From Motacilla alba alba (taxonomy: Eukaryota; Chordata; Aves; Passeriformes; Motacillidae), in the NCBI RefSeq assembly GCF_015832195.1, contig NW_024037374.1, forward strand, positions 2,914,001 to 2,978,000: a stretch of DNA of 64,000 bases. Reading direction: 5' to 3'. Below the pieces are notes generated by a model. That model ran no database searches and was not told the origin of the DNA. It worked only from the letters and a program-made list of their open reading frames with translations. Shown in pieces: positions 33,680-43,983 of the stretch (position 1 is its first letter; every line of letters starts with the position of its first letter). Made by a program: the position numbers and the translations under genes.

Positions 33680-35160
33680 GAGATTTTTCGGCCAGTGCAT
33701 CAATTAGTGTGGTGGGTTCAGTGTTGGTTATTTACCAGTGCACTCACTAGAATATCCTTACTCATTTCCTGCTATGAGGTGGGATTAGGAGAAAGGCAAC
33801 TTTAAAAGGGTATAAAGAAAAATTTATTTACAGTAACTAGAAGAAAGAGTAATAAGAATCAGAACAAAACTTTCAGAACACTTGTCCTCTCCCTACAACA
33901 TTTTCTTTCTTCCTGGCAGTGCAGAGACAAAACCTAAAATTTTCAGTTTACCACTTCTAAAATAGTCTTTTTGCAGTTCACTTAGGGAAAGGAGTCTCTC
34001 TTTTATGCTATGGAGACTTTAATAAATGAAAAACAGTTGTGTTGTGTCCTTTCATTTCCAGGAATAGCAACCACCTGGAAATTTGCAATTCTGAAGTCCC
34101 TCCCATTTTTTCATAGCTTTTCCCACAGTTGTGTTTATGGGCCGTTGCATCTTAGGGGGTATTAGGGGGTATAAGAAATCATCTTCTTCTTCTCTCCATG
34201 AGAAGGGTCTCATCACTCTGCTCTCTTTCTCTGTACAAACTTTTCATGGGATCACAGCTACTTCAACATTTGCTTACTTTTCAATGTGTTATAGAGAAAA
34301 AGAGAGTCTGATGTATCAATTACATCCTTCTCCACAGCTTTACAAGAGGATTTCAGCCCCAAGATCAAGGCATCTCCTCATCCCTCCCATCTGGGACTCA
34401 ATTTCCCCTTCACTGACCTTGGTGTCTTCATGTTGCTCCTCTATGTGCCTGCACTTTGTCCTTTTCTCTCACTGAAGGGAGGATGGAAGCACTGAAAGAG
34501 TTCATATCTCACCCAGGGCCTGCAGATGGTTACGTGACCCCGGCCGGGCTCGGTACTTGCGGCCGGAGCTGTTTTACGATGGAGGTTTCTGCAGCGGCTG
34601 CGCCGGGGCTGTGTCAGGATGGGCTGTGCTGGGGGGAGGGCCAGGATCTCAGCAGCCAGGCCAGAACACAGCAGCAGCACAGCCAGGGGCTGATGGCTTC
34701 TCCTCCCCCTGCCTGGGGGTTGTGGGTGGACCTCAACAATGGCAGAATCTTGGCTGACCTAGCCTGGCTTGGCCCAGGGCTGCTCCTGGGGCCCTGCGGA
34801 TCCTGGCTCAGCCTGGACTGCCAGCTGGGCAGGGCTTGGTAGCGCCCAGATGTTCGCAAACGCAGATGCAGCCCGGCCTGGTCTTGGCCATGCAGCCTCC
34901 CGTCCCCCTGCCCAGAAGCTGATGGGGCCTTGCAGGCTCCCCGGGAAGGAGCCCGGCCCCACGGCAGGAGCCGTCCGGCCTATCCTGGCAATGATGGGGA
35001 CCAGGTCGCCCCTGTTACCTCTCTGCCAGCCAGAAGGGAAAGAGACCCTCCCAGGCTTTTTTGTCTTTAACATGTGTCTTCACAGAGGGGTGTAGAGTTT
35101 TTTTAGTGGTTTAACAGATTGTCAGTGCTCAAAGCTAATTACTGATTGATTTTCTGTCAG
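33680..35160 (-). mobile_element. Long LTR-like repeat, copy 4
   Basis: Reverse-oriented relative of 4838-5883. The - strand 3' end lies near GCAAAACCAATACAGAC (33665-33685), and the 5' part lies at 35060-35160 (GTTAAAGACAAAAAAG, CTGACAATCTGTTAAACC). Its GC-rich middle (34500-35000) is unlike the other copies and contains many CG dinucleotides. No gene is supported. Confidence 0.6.
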
Positions 35161-35174
35161 ACATGGAGAAAACT

Positions 35175-35800
35175 GCTAGCAGCTTCTCTTAATACATCGC
35201 TTCTGTGATGCAAAACCACCACAACAGCACAGAGCACAGGGCTCCTTTGTCCATATGCAGTGGTCATGTGCCCGAGGCCTCCAAACCCCTCCTTGGGAGA
35301 TCTCTGGGCCCTCTCCAAGGTGTTTCCAATTGAAAACATTCAGCTCATAGTCTAAGAAAATCACCAGAGGACAGGGCCAGCCTGACCTGTCTGTCCTGGC
35401 TACTGTTGTCTGGGAGCAATCCTTGGATAGATGGCATCTGGAAGGCCAAATGCTAATTTTGGCATTGGTCCCTCGACATGAATGCTGGTTCTTTTTCATA
35501 GGAACAAAGGAAGAGAGCCCCAGTCTTTCAGGGACAGATATGGGGTGGCCACCAGAGGCCATGGCCAGCCAGAGCTGGATGGTTTTGCTCTGAGAGATGC
35601 CCTTGCATAGAGTAAATATTTTAGGGACAGTACCAGTTTTAGCAATTGGCATCTGAAAAGAGGGACAGTTCTTTTCCATAGCAAGGAAAGCACGGAGTCC
35701 CAGTGCTCCAGGAGCTGATGAGAGACAGCCCTTGACATTCCAAGATCAGCCAGACCTCTCAAGTGGCCCCTGGGAGGCCAAGCCAGCCAGACCTGTTCCA
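35175..35800 (+). repeat. Block A degenerate tandem repeat
   Basis: Three to four diverged units (GCCAGCCTGACCTGTC, GTCTGGGAGCAATCCTTGGAT, GACAGTTCTTTTCCATAGC). It leads into block B at about 35800. Confidence 0.8.
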
Positions 35801-36075
35801 TGTTCCCTGGGTTCCATGGGGCCCCACAGTGTCCCAAGGGTCCCTTGCTTCCAGGAGGCCCTGAGGTGTCACAATGCCCCCTTGGTGACACGAGGCCCTG
35901 AAGGGTCACAATGGTCTCCATGGCTCCATCAGGCCCCACAGAGCCATAATGGTCTCTGGGCTCCATGAAGCCCCGCTGTGTCACCATGAGCCCACTTGGT
36001 TCCATGGGCTCCAGTGGTGCCACAATGATTCCCTTGGTTCCATGAGGTCCCCACAGTGTCCCAGGGATCTCCATG
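35800..36075 (+). repeat. Block B minisatellite array
   Basis: About seven 38-40 bp units between two block A arrays. Confidence 0.88.
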
Positions 36076-36945
36076 GGAAGGAAAGAACCCAGCCCCAGTG
36101 TTGCAGGGGCAGCCACCAGAGGCCAAGGCCAGCCAGACTTGATAGGACTGGCAGATTGTGCCTGGGATCAACCCTTGGATGTACAGAATTGTAGAGGTGG
36201 AATCCCAATTTCAGACAGGGCCACCCAGAGGAGAAGGACAGTTCTGTTCCATAGGAAGGAAAGCACAGAACACCGGTGTTTCAGGGGCAGATGAAAGGCG
36301 GCCATCAGAGGCCTAGGCCAGCCAGACCTCTCTGTCCTGGTAGCTTTTGTCTGAAAGCAACTCTTGGATCTAGGGAATTTGGGAGGTGGAATTCCAATTT
36401 TGGCCGCTTCTGCATAATAAGAAGGACAGTTCTTTTTCATAGAAAGGAAAGCACTGAACCTGAGTGTTTCAAAAGGCAGAAGAGGAGAGAGGTGACTCCT
36501 GGGAGGCCAATCCGGCCTGACCTGTTTGACCTGGCAGCTTTTGTCATGGAGGAATCCTTGGATATATGGAATTTGGGAGGAAGAAGCTCAGTTTTGACCA
36601 CAGACCCCTTTGAGAAGAAGGACAGTTCTTTTCCATTGGAAGGAAAGCACTGAGCCCCAGTGTTTGGAAGGCGGGTGAGAGGCAGCCCCCAGGAGGCCAA
36701 GGGCTTCAAGAGGACCCATCTGTCCTGGCAGCTTTCACTTGGGAGCAATCCTTGGATGTACAGAGTTTTGGAAGTGGAATCCCACTTTTGGCCATGGGCC
36801 CCTGGAGAAGGACAGTTCTCTCCCATTGGAAGGAAAGCCCAGAGCCCCAGTGCTTCAGGGACAGATGAGAAGCAGCCCTCGACATGCCAAGGTCAGCTGG
36901 ACCTGTCAGGTGGTCCCCAGGAGGCCCAGCCAGCCAGACCTGTTC
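36075..36945 (+). repeat. Block A degenerate tandem repeat
   Basis: The longest block A array, about six units. Each has the GGAAGGAAAG, AGAGCCCCAGTG and TTTCAGG words followed by GGAGCAATCCTTGGAT. The - strand frames across it are repeat-derived. Confidence 0.85.
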
Positions 36946-37315
36946 CATGTTCCCTTGGTTTCAGGGGGCCCCACAGTGTCCCAATGGTCTCCTCGGTTCC
37001 ATGAGGCCCTGGAGTGTCACAGTGTTCCCCTTGCTTCTGCAGTGTCACAATGCCCCCGTGCTTCCATGAGGCCTTGCAATGTCACAATGGCTTTGTGGTT
37101 CCACAAAGCCCTGATGTGTCACCATGGCCCCTGGGCTCCATGTGCCCTTGCTGTGTCACAATGGCTCCTCTGTGACACTACGGGCTGCACAAGGTCACCA
37201 TGGACCCTTGGATACATGGGACCCCTGAGTTTCACAATGGTCTCCTTGATTCCATGATGCACCACAGTGTCACAATGTCCCTTTGGTTCCATGAGGTTCC
37301 GTAGTGTCACCGTGG
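36945..37315 (+). repeat. Block B minisatellite array
   Basis: About nine 38-40 bp units. It runs directly into the presumed LTR promoter at 37320. Confidence 0.88.
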
Positions 37316-37319
37316 TCGC

Positions 37320-37511
37320 TGTCAGAGGCTGGATGAGATCGATGTCCCGAGACACCTTGGGATGCTCGGAATGCCCGTGTGGGGCCAGGGGCGGGTCAGG
37401 CCTTGGTTTGGGGTGGGACAGAGCCCCGCCCCCAGCCCTGGCCTGGCACAGCTGTCAATAACACTGCAGGGGCTGTGTAACCCAGCTCTGATTGGCTGAG
37501 CTGTCAGTCAA

Positions 37512-37571
<60 letters not shown>

Positions 37572-38015
37572 GCACGCACGCACGCACGCACGCAGCTGCT
37601 GCCTACCCTGACTCTGATTGTGCAATCACCTGGCAGTCCCACCCCAGGGGCGGGCCCATGAAGGCCCAGGGGGTTAAAAGCTGGAGCAGGAGGCCAGCCC
37701 AGGGTCTGGATCCTGCCTTCTGCTGGGGTTTCTGTGTTAGTGGTGCTAGAACCTGAGCAGTTGGTACCCATGTGTGTGTCTTTCTGTAGATCTTCTGTCT
37801 TTTTGTTGTTCTCTGTTTCTTCTCTTTCTCATCTCATTGACCTGGAACACTTTTGCGTAACTTACCGTCTTAAGAGTTAAAGGTTTTCAGGTTAAATTTG
37901 CTGAGTTAATGAAGTTAATGCTATTCTTAGAGTTTTATGTTAAAGTGTATGTTGTATTAAACCCTTTGCCAAAGTTCCTTGATTGTCTATATTTTGCCAG
38001 TAAAATTTGGTGTCA
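37320..38015 (+). promoter_or_regulatory. LTR-like promoter and R/U5-like tail of the A/B composite
   Basis: After block B come GC boxes (GGGGCGGGTC, GCCCCGCCCCC, GGGGCGGGCC), two inverted CCAAT-type motifs (CTGATTGGCTG near 37490 and CTGATTGTGCAATC near 37613) and a TATA-like GGTTAAAAGC near 37670. Then follow the GTGTGTGTCTTTCTG run and CCAAAGTTCCTTGATTGTC / GCCAGTAAAATTTGG, the tail shared with 26640-26720. The order (tandem repeats, GC/CCAAT/TATA boxes, transcribed tail) fits an LTR with tandem repeats in its U3. The element's ends are not defined. Confidence 0.5.
37513..37594 (+). repeat. (CA)n then (CGCA)n microsatellite
   Basis: About 27 CA dinucleotides (37513-37566) change abruptly to about seven CGCA tetramers. 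It lies between the two inverted CCAAT-type motifs of the presumed promoter. Confidence 0.97.
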
Positions 38016-38019
38016 TTTT

Positions 38020-38148
38020 GACCTCGTAGCCCAGTTGGTTAGAGCATGGTGCTGGTATCACTGAGGCTGTGGGTTCAATCCCTGTGTGGGCCATTCACTT
38101 AAGAGTTTGGCTTGATGATCCTTGTGGGTTTCTTCCTACCAAGAATAG
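38020..38148 (+). mobile_element. tRNA-derived SINE (TguSINE1-like)
   Basis: The 5' part resembles a tRNA-Ile: an A box (TAGCCCAGTTGG, 38027-38038), a B box (GGTTCAATCC, 38072-38081) and GTGGGCCA at the acceptor end. It continues into a CR1-type tail (TTGGCTTGATGATCCTTGTGGG). The passerine SINE TguSINE1 has this tRNA-Ile plus CR1 tail design. The stem bases are imperfect, so this is a retroposed copy and not a functional tRNA gene. Confidence 0.78.
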
Positions 38149-38324
38149 TCTTTGCATCTGGCCACGTTGAGAATATCTGGTTGGTGTTTCTCCTGTGCAC
38201 CAAACCCAAGTCAAGGAACCTTTGGTTACCCCCAGCATTTCAGTGTTCTGGGGTGCTCCAGCCCTGCAGGCTCACAATGGCTTCTTGGTTCCATGAGGAT
38301 CTGGAGTATCACACAGGTTTATGA

Positions 38325-39450
38325 CATTTGTCCTTACTGCCCCACAAACAGCCCCGAGGCACCTGTGAGGGACAGGCCCTGCTGTCCCAGGCTGGGCTCA
38401 GGGCTTGGCCTTTCTGCTTCCCCCAAGCAGCCCAGGCCTTGCTCAGCATTGCAGCTCCCTGCTCAGAGCCTTTGGCTCCCTGCAATCCTGGCCTCAAGGA
38501 TCTGCTCTCAGCAGTCCCTGGGGAGCCTTTGGCACTCCCTGCCCTCAGTGGGGCCCAGTGATGCTCCAAGGGACTTGGAGTTTTGCTTCTGACTCCTTGA
38601 GCAGCTTCTTCAGCCTTCTCTCGCTGCCTGAGGGTCCTGGACTCAGCCCCAAAACCACAGTGAGGCTCAAAAAAATACAGGAAGTCCTCCAAAGCTCCTT
38701 CTCTTTTCTCAATGGTGTTCAAGTCTCCAGGCCTTGTGCAGCTGATTGGAGTCCGTTTAGAATACCTTCAAGGGTGAAGAATTCAAAGTGCACCTCATGA
38801 ACTTTTTTCTTTAATCAAGTGAGTATTTTTTTTTTATTTTCCAGTTCAGAGAAGAGCTGAGAGAAGCATTCCTCAGGTGATCTTGATGCTGAGTGTCTCC
38901 TTAGGAGGTCTGGGCATGGAGAAGAACATGCCCCTTGAGGGCTGACCCTGTTTGGACAAGCTGCTCCTCACCCCCAGCCTCACCATGGCTGACATGGCCC
39001 AGCTGGCACTGACATCCCTGTGCCCTGCAGCAGAACCTTGTCCCCTGAGCTCTGCAGCTCCATGGCCCAGCCCATTGCACCATGTGCCACCTGCTCTCCT
39101 CAGGGCTCTGCCTGCACACAGCCCCAGGAGAAGTTTTCCTGTTGGGAAGGAAGGCATGGAAAAGCCTGGGCAGGTTTCCTGAACAACAAAGCCCACTCAG
39201 GAACCACCTGCTCAGTCCAGGCTGCCTGGAATGGTGTCACCTTTCTGCAAGGGACAGTGTGAGCAGAAATGATCTCTGGAAGCAGAATACTCTGAGTCTG
39301 CAGCTGAATTCTCTGTCCCTGTCCTTTCCCTGGATCTCTGTTGCAGATGGAAGCTGCTGGTGCCATCCTCACCTTGGACCTCTCTTTGGAATGCAAACAG
39401 ATGTTCCCAGGTCTGATAAAAAGGATTTGCTCAATGTTTCAACAAAACTT
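38325..39450. other. Decayed copy of the OR-unit upstream flank
   Basis: CCTCAAGGATCTGCT with CAGTCCCTGGGGAGCC (38490-38527) parallels 32928-32960 and 50155-50190. GTCTCCTTAGGAGGTCTGG (38896-38914) parallels the region at 51165-51182. No OR coding sequence accompanies it. Nothing recognisable lies in 38830-38870 or 39200-39450. Confidence 0.55.
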
Positions 39451-39454
39451 TTGT

Positions 39455-39880
39455 GTTCCTCATGGAACAAAGGGGCCATTTTGGCACTGAGGGGGTGACG
39501 TGGAAGCAAGGACTCAGTTGTGACCCTGGGGTCCCATGGAACCAAGGGGCCATGGTGACACAGCAGGGCCACGTGGATCCAGTGGTCCATTGTGACACTG
39601 TGGATCCAAGGAGACCATGGAGACACCCCTGGACCTCCTGGAACCAAGGAGTCCATGGTGACCCAGCGGGGCTGCATGGAGCCAATGATCCATGGGGACA
39701 CTGTCCATCCAAGGAGGCCATTGTGACACTGCGGAAGCTCATGGAGCCAGGGAGGCCCTCGTGACACTGGAGAACTTCATGGCACCAAATATCCATGGGG
39801 ACACAGCAGGGCATCATGGGAACCAAGAAACCGCTGCTGGCAGTAGGGAAACTCATGGAACCAGGGGCCCTTGTGGCACT
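39455..39880 (-). repeat. Block B minisatellite array (reverse orientation)
   Basis: About ten 38-40 bp units (GGAACCAAGG, CCATTGTGACACTG). It ends about 200 bp before the ERV-L LTR; the gap shows nothing recognisable. Confidence 0.88.
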
Positions 39881-40078
39881 GCAGAAGCAACACAGCTGCT
39901 GGACCTTGTCCCCTGGCCCTGCACAGCTCCTTGGCAGGCACGGCAGGAGCAGCACCCTGGCAGCCTCGGGAATGCCCCTCTGGGATCCATGGCACACACT
40001 CCCAGGGGCTGAAATTCCCTGTTCCCAGCCAGGAAAAGATGTTCCTGCCCTTGAAGGCAAAGCTCTTAAGAAGGAGCC

Positions 40079-40746
40079 TGTCCTAGGGTAACGTTATGAT
40101 GCTTGTATCCCCATTTGTGTGCTCTGTTTATGCTGGATATTATGTTCTGTGCTTTCAAGACTGGCTCTGAAGAGCGAATGTTTTGTTCTGGTTTTGTTAT
40201 CAGCCTGCTCCCCCACGGCTGGCGGGACACAGAGACGGGACAGTGCATAGTGCGGCTTTTGCTTTTTGCTGTGCTTTCGCTTTGCTCTTGCTCCTGCTTT
40301 GCTCCTGCTTTGCTCTTGCTTTTTGCTTTAGCTCATTAGTTAGTTTAGCTAAGCAGTCTGAATTTTTCCCTGGACTGTTTTTCCTTTCCCTTTTTTTGAA
40401 ACTACTTGAAACTGTTCCAGACTGGGACCTGGGAAACACCGAGAGTTTGCACTTTGTGGCCTGCAGCAGCCATCCCCAGCGCCAGAGGGACCGACAACAG
40501 AGCGACCACTCCCAAGAGAGACTTTCTGAATTTGTCATCCTTATCCAGAGTGGTAAAAGAGTGTTGTCATCCGGTATTGTTCATTCTGTGTGCTGGGGGG
40601 TGCTGTGCCTGTAAAATAAACAGGTTCTTTCCACTTGTCTCTGACAAATCGTTTCTGAAATAGTTGTGGGGAGGGGCCGTGTGGGTTTGCTTTCTGGAGG
40701 GGCCCCCTTTTTGTGGTTTTCTCCCAAATTTGCCTAAACCAGGACA
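40079..40746 (+). mobile_element. 5' LTR of an ERV-L provirus
   Basis: The 668-bp element has perfect 6-bp inverted ends, TGTCCT at the start and AGGACA at the end. A pyrimidine-rich run (TTTGCTCTTGCTCCTGC repeats, 40258-40330) precedes the transcribed part. AATAAA lies at 40615-40620 within TGTAAAATAAACAGG, followed by a T-rich tract. A primer-binding site follows six bases downstream. The partner 3' LTR is absent because the provirus is cut at 43979. Confidence 0.9.
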
Positions 40747-40751
40747 AAATT

Positions 40752-40769
40752 TGGTGCCCAACGTGGTGC
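40752..40769 (+). promoter_or_regulatory. Retroviral primer-binding site (tRNA-Lys-like)
   Basis: TGGTGCCCAACGTGGTGC differs at two bases from the usual Lys1,2 primer site and is correctly placed just after the LTR. The primer identity is an inference from this similarity. Confidence 0.75.
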
Positions 40770-40844
40770 ATGAGAGAGAGTGGAAAAAACCCTGTCCTAA
40801 TTGTATTTTGGTTGCCATTACTCTGTGTTGGTTTAAAGCAGTTA

Positions 40845-42840
40845 ATAGCCGTGGTTTTTGGATTCATAATGTCTCTTGGGGTGGAGGCTTGCATGCATTT
40901 CTGGTCCCTTGGGTTTTTTGAGATCTTAATATCTCTATGGACCCTGGGTTTATTTTCTCATCCAGAAATAGCTCTGGTATTGTCCCTAATACATAGTTTT
41001 TACAGCAGAGGAGCAGTGACCAGAATAGCTATCCTGCTGGGCTTGGTGGCAATGATTTGTAAGAAGTTGATAAAGGTGCTGGGGTCTGTTCCAGGGATGA
41101 ATGGTTCATGGCTATGGTTATGCACCCAGTTTGTCAGAGGAGGAGCAGGGGATGAGGCTTTTCAGCCTTTGCTTTTCTTCTTCTCCTCTGAATCTGTTAC
41201 CTCCCTGTTGGAGAATGTTCAGATTCCCCTGAATATTAAAGAGACCATCTTTCTGGTATTTATTCTGGTAAGCTTCCTCTATACAGTCTGCAGCTTCTCT
41301 AGAATGAGGGCTGAGATTTCTAGAGGGGCTGATGAGACCCCTGACCCAGGAGTAGACCCAGGCGTGGAAAATACTGAGTGGGGTGGGAAATGGGAGGATA
41401 TGGGCCAAATCCTGAAGGAATTCTCTGACCCTATGGTGTGGGACTTTCCCCATGAACAAATTCAGGACCCAGCTGAGGTGGGGAAATACCTGAAAGAGAA
41501 GTACCATGATGACACTGAGGAGAAAAAATCATTTCAGGGAGCTGGGCTCTGGCATATGCTTATCGCACACTGCTGGATACTCTAGGGCAGCAGACAGAGG
41601 CAGCGGGGCAGGGAGATAAATCAGCAGCTATCCCAGTCTCTCAGGCTGCAGCCAACACCCCAGGCTTGAAGCCAGCAGCCAAACCAGACAATAAGCCTCA
41701 ACCAATGGCTGCTGCTACTCGCACTAGAAGCGATGATGATGATGATGATGATGATGATGCAGGAGAAGTACCTTCAACACTTCCTGACATAAAATCAGGA
41801 GTCAGAGCAACAGGCACAAGATCAGAAGCCAATATTGAGTCCTTTTCCCTGAAGGACCTTTGTGGCTTAAGGAAGGATTACACCCGATGATCTGATGAAT
41901 CCATAATTAGCTGGTTAGTCCGTCTTTGGGATGCTGCAGGCGAGGCTACAATTCTGGATGGCACTGAGGCGAGGCATTTGGGATCCCTGTCACATGATCC
42001 TGTCATCAACCAAGGAATGATGAGGGGGGCTGACCCCTCATAGCCTCTGGGCACGGGTCTTGGACAGCGTCGCACAAAGGTACCTGTGTGCAGATGATCT
42101 CTATATGCAACAAACCCAGTGGAAGACCATAGAACAAGGGATCCAACGCCTGAGAGAAACGGCAGTGGCAGAGATTATCTTCTCAGATGACATAACAACT
42201 AGGAATCCAGACTTGGTACCATGCACATCTGTGATGTGGCAGAAACTTGTACAACTTGGGCCACACGAATATGCTTCTGCTTTAGCCATAATGCAGCGGG
42301 ATGACACGGGATGAGACCGTGCTTGATATGGCAAAGAAGCTGCGAGCATATGCAGGTGCTGTACATGGCCCAACACATGCCAGAATCGCAGCGGTGGAGA
42401 CACGTCTGCAGAAGTTAGAGGACAAGATAGAGGAGAATCATAAGAAGCTCAGAGAGGAGATTAAAGAAGACCTTCTCCAAATCTCAGCAGTACAGATCAG
42501 AGGCTCTGGTACCCAGCGCAGACGTTCCCCAGATAGGGAGACAAGGTACATCCCACAAGCTGAGCTGTGGTTCTTCCTGCGTGGTTCTGGAGAAAACATT
42601 GGGAGATGGGATGGAAAATCTGCTGCTGCTCTGGCCCAACAGGTTTGTGAATTGAAGGAAGACAGGGCTCAGAGAGGAAGTCCCATCAGAATTCCTTCAG
42701 CAGCTCCAGTTGCCCATAACCAAACTGCAGGTATGATGGTGATGACATGTCTGATCCCCTTGAAGGAACCTCCAAGACATATGCCCAGGGAAAGAAGGAT
42801 ATCCAGGCTTAGAGGGGCCCTGCTTCTGGCCAGGTAGAGG
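40845..42840 (+). pseudogene. ERV-L gag remnant
   Basis: Structural-protein region of the provirus. An open stretch (to 41585) has hydrophobic segments and ends in an acidic region. The next frame carries a GAT run encoding consecutive Asp (41732-41758), then the capsid-like part. A TGA at 41888 interrupts it after the LRKDYTR motif. Further frame changes occur near 42040 and 42300, after which 42301-42837 is open and includes a charged coiled-coil-like stretch (42380-42480, E/K/R/L rich). At least one stop and two frame breaks make it non-functional. No zinc knuckle is seen. Confidence 0.85.
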
Positions 42841-42854
42841 CTAGGGAAAACCGT

Positions 42855-43979
42855 GTTTTCTGCACTGTGTGGATTCGTTGGCCTGGCACATCAGAACCAG
42901 AAGAGAATAAAGCTTTGGTTGACACTGGTGCGCAGTGCACATTGATCCCATCAAGTCATGTGGGGACAGAACCTGTTTCTATTGCTGGTGTGACAGGGGG
43001 ATCACAGGATTTCACTTTGGTGGAAGCTGATGTGAGCCTGACGGGAAATGAGTGGAAGAAACACCCTATTGTGACTGGCCCAGAGGCCCCATGTATTTTG
43101 GGCATAGATTATCTCCAAAGTGGGTATTTCAAAGACCCAAAAGGACTCAAGTGGGCATTTGGGATAGCAGCTGTAGTGACAGAGGGTGTCCAGCAATTGA
43201 ACACCTTGCCTAGACTGTCTGAGAATCCATCAACAGTAGGACTTCTGAAGGGAGAAGAGCAACAGGTACCAATTGCTACTTCCACAGTGCATCGCCGACA
43301 GTATAGAACCACTGGAGATGCTGTGATTGCCATCCATAAGATGATCCGAGAGCTGGAGAGCCAAGGGGTGGTCAGCAAGACCCACTCACCCTTCAAGAGC
43401 CCCATTTGGCATGGGCATAAATCTGAAGGAGAATGGAGATTGACGGTGGACTACCGTGCACTGAATGAAGTGACTCCACCACTGAGCCCTGCTGTGCCAG
43501 ACATGTTAGAGCTCCAGTATGAGCTGGAGTCCAAGGCAGCAAAGTGGCACATGACCATCGATATTGCCAATGCATTTTTCTCCATTCCTCTGGCAGCAGA
43601 ATGCAGGCCTCAGTTTGCTTTGACATGGAGGGGAGTGCAGTACACCTGGAACTGACTGCCCCAGGGGTGGAAGCACAGCCCCACCATCTGCCACGGACTG
43701 ATCCAGAGTGCACTAGAAAAGGGTGAGGCTCCAGAACATCTAGAGGATATTGATGACATCATTGTGTGGGGGAACGCAGCCACAGAAGTGTTTGAGAAAG
43801 GAGAGGAAATCATCCAAATCCTCCTGGGAGCTGGTTTCACCATCAAAAAGAGCAAAGTAAAGGGACCTGCTCGTGGGATTCAGTTCCTAGGAGTAAAGTG
43901 GCAAGATGGACAGCGTCAGATTCCTAGAGAGGTCATCAACAAGATCACAGCAATGTCTCCACCAACCATCCACCACTGA
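42855..43979 (+). pseudogene. ERV-L protease and reverse-transcriptase remnant, truncated
   Basis: A retropepsin-like protease with the DTG active site (VDTGAQCTLIP, near 42915-42950) runs into reverse transcriptase: the WRLTVDYRALN motif (near 43435), then DIANAFFSIPL (near 43560). An in-frame TGA at 43653-43655 stands just before the LPQGW motif, and the frame resumes beyond it. The catalytic box reads DIDD where the family has Tyr-x-Asp-Asp, so the tyrosine is lost. The reading ends at the palindrome edge; the rest of RT, RNase H and integrase are missing. Together with the LTR and gag it forms the 5' 3.9 kb of one provirus. Confidence 0.9.
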
Positions 43980-43983
43980 CAGC
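43966..43983. other. 18-bp junction sequence at the left palindrome edge
   Basis: CCATCCACCACTGACAGC spans the joint between ERV-L RT and the left arm. The same 18 bases occur on the + strand at 62877-62894, outside the right arm. It shares CC with the ERV-L side and CAGC with the arm side. Confidence 0.8.

Noticed and set aside
38020..38095. Functional tRNA-Ile gene
   Set aside because: A and B boxes are recognisable but the stems are imperfect and a CR1-type tail follows, so a SINE fits better.
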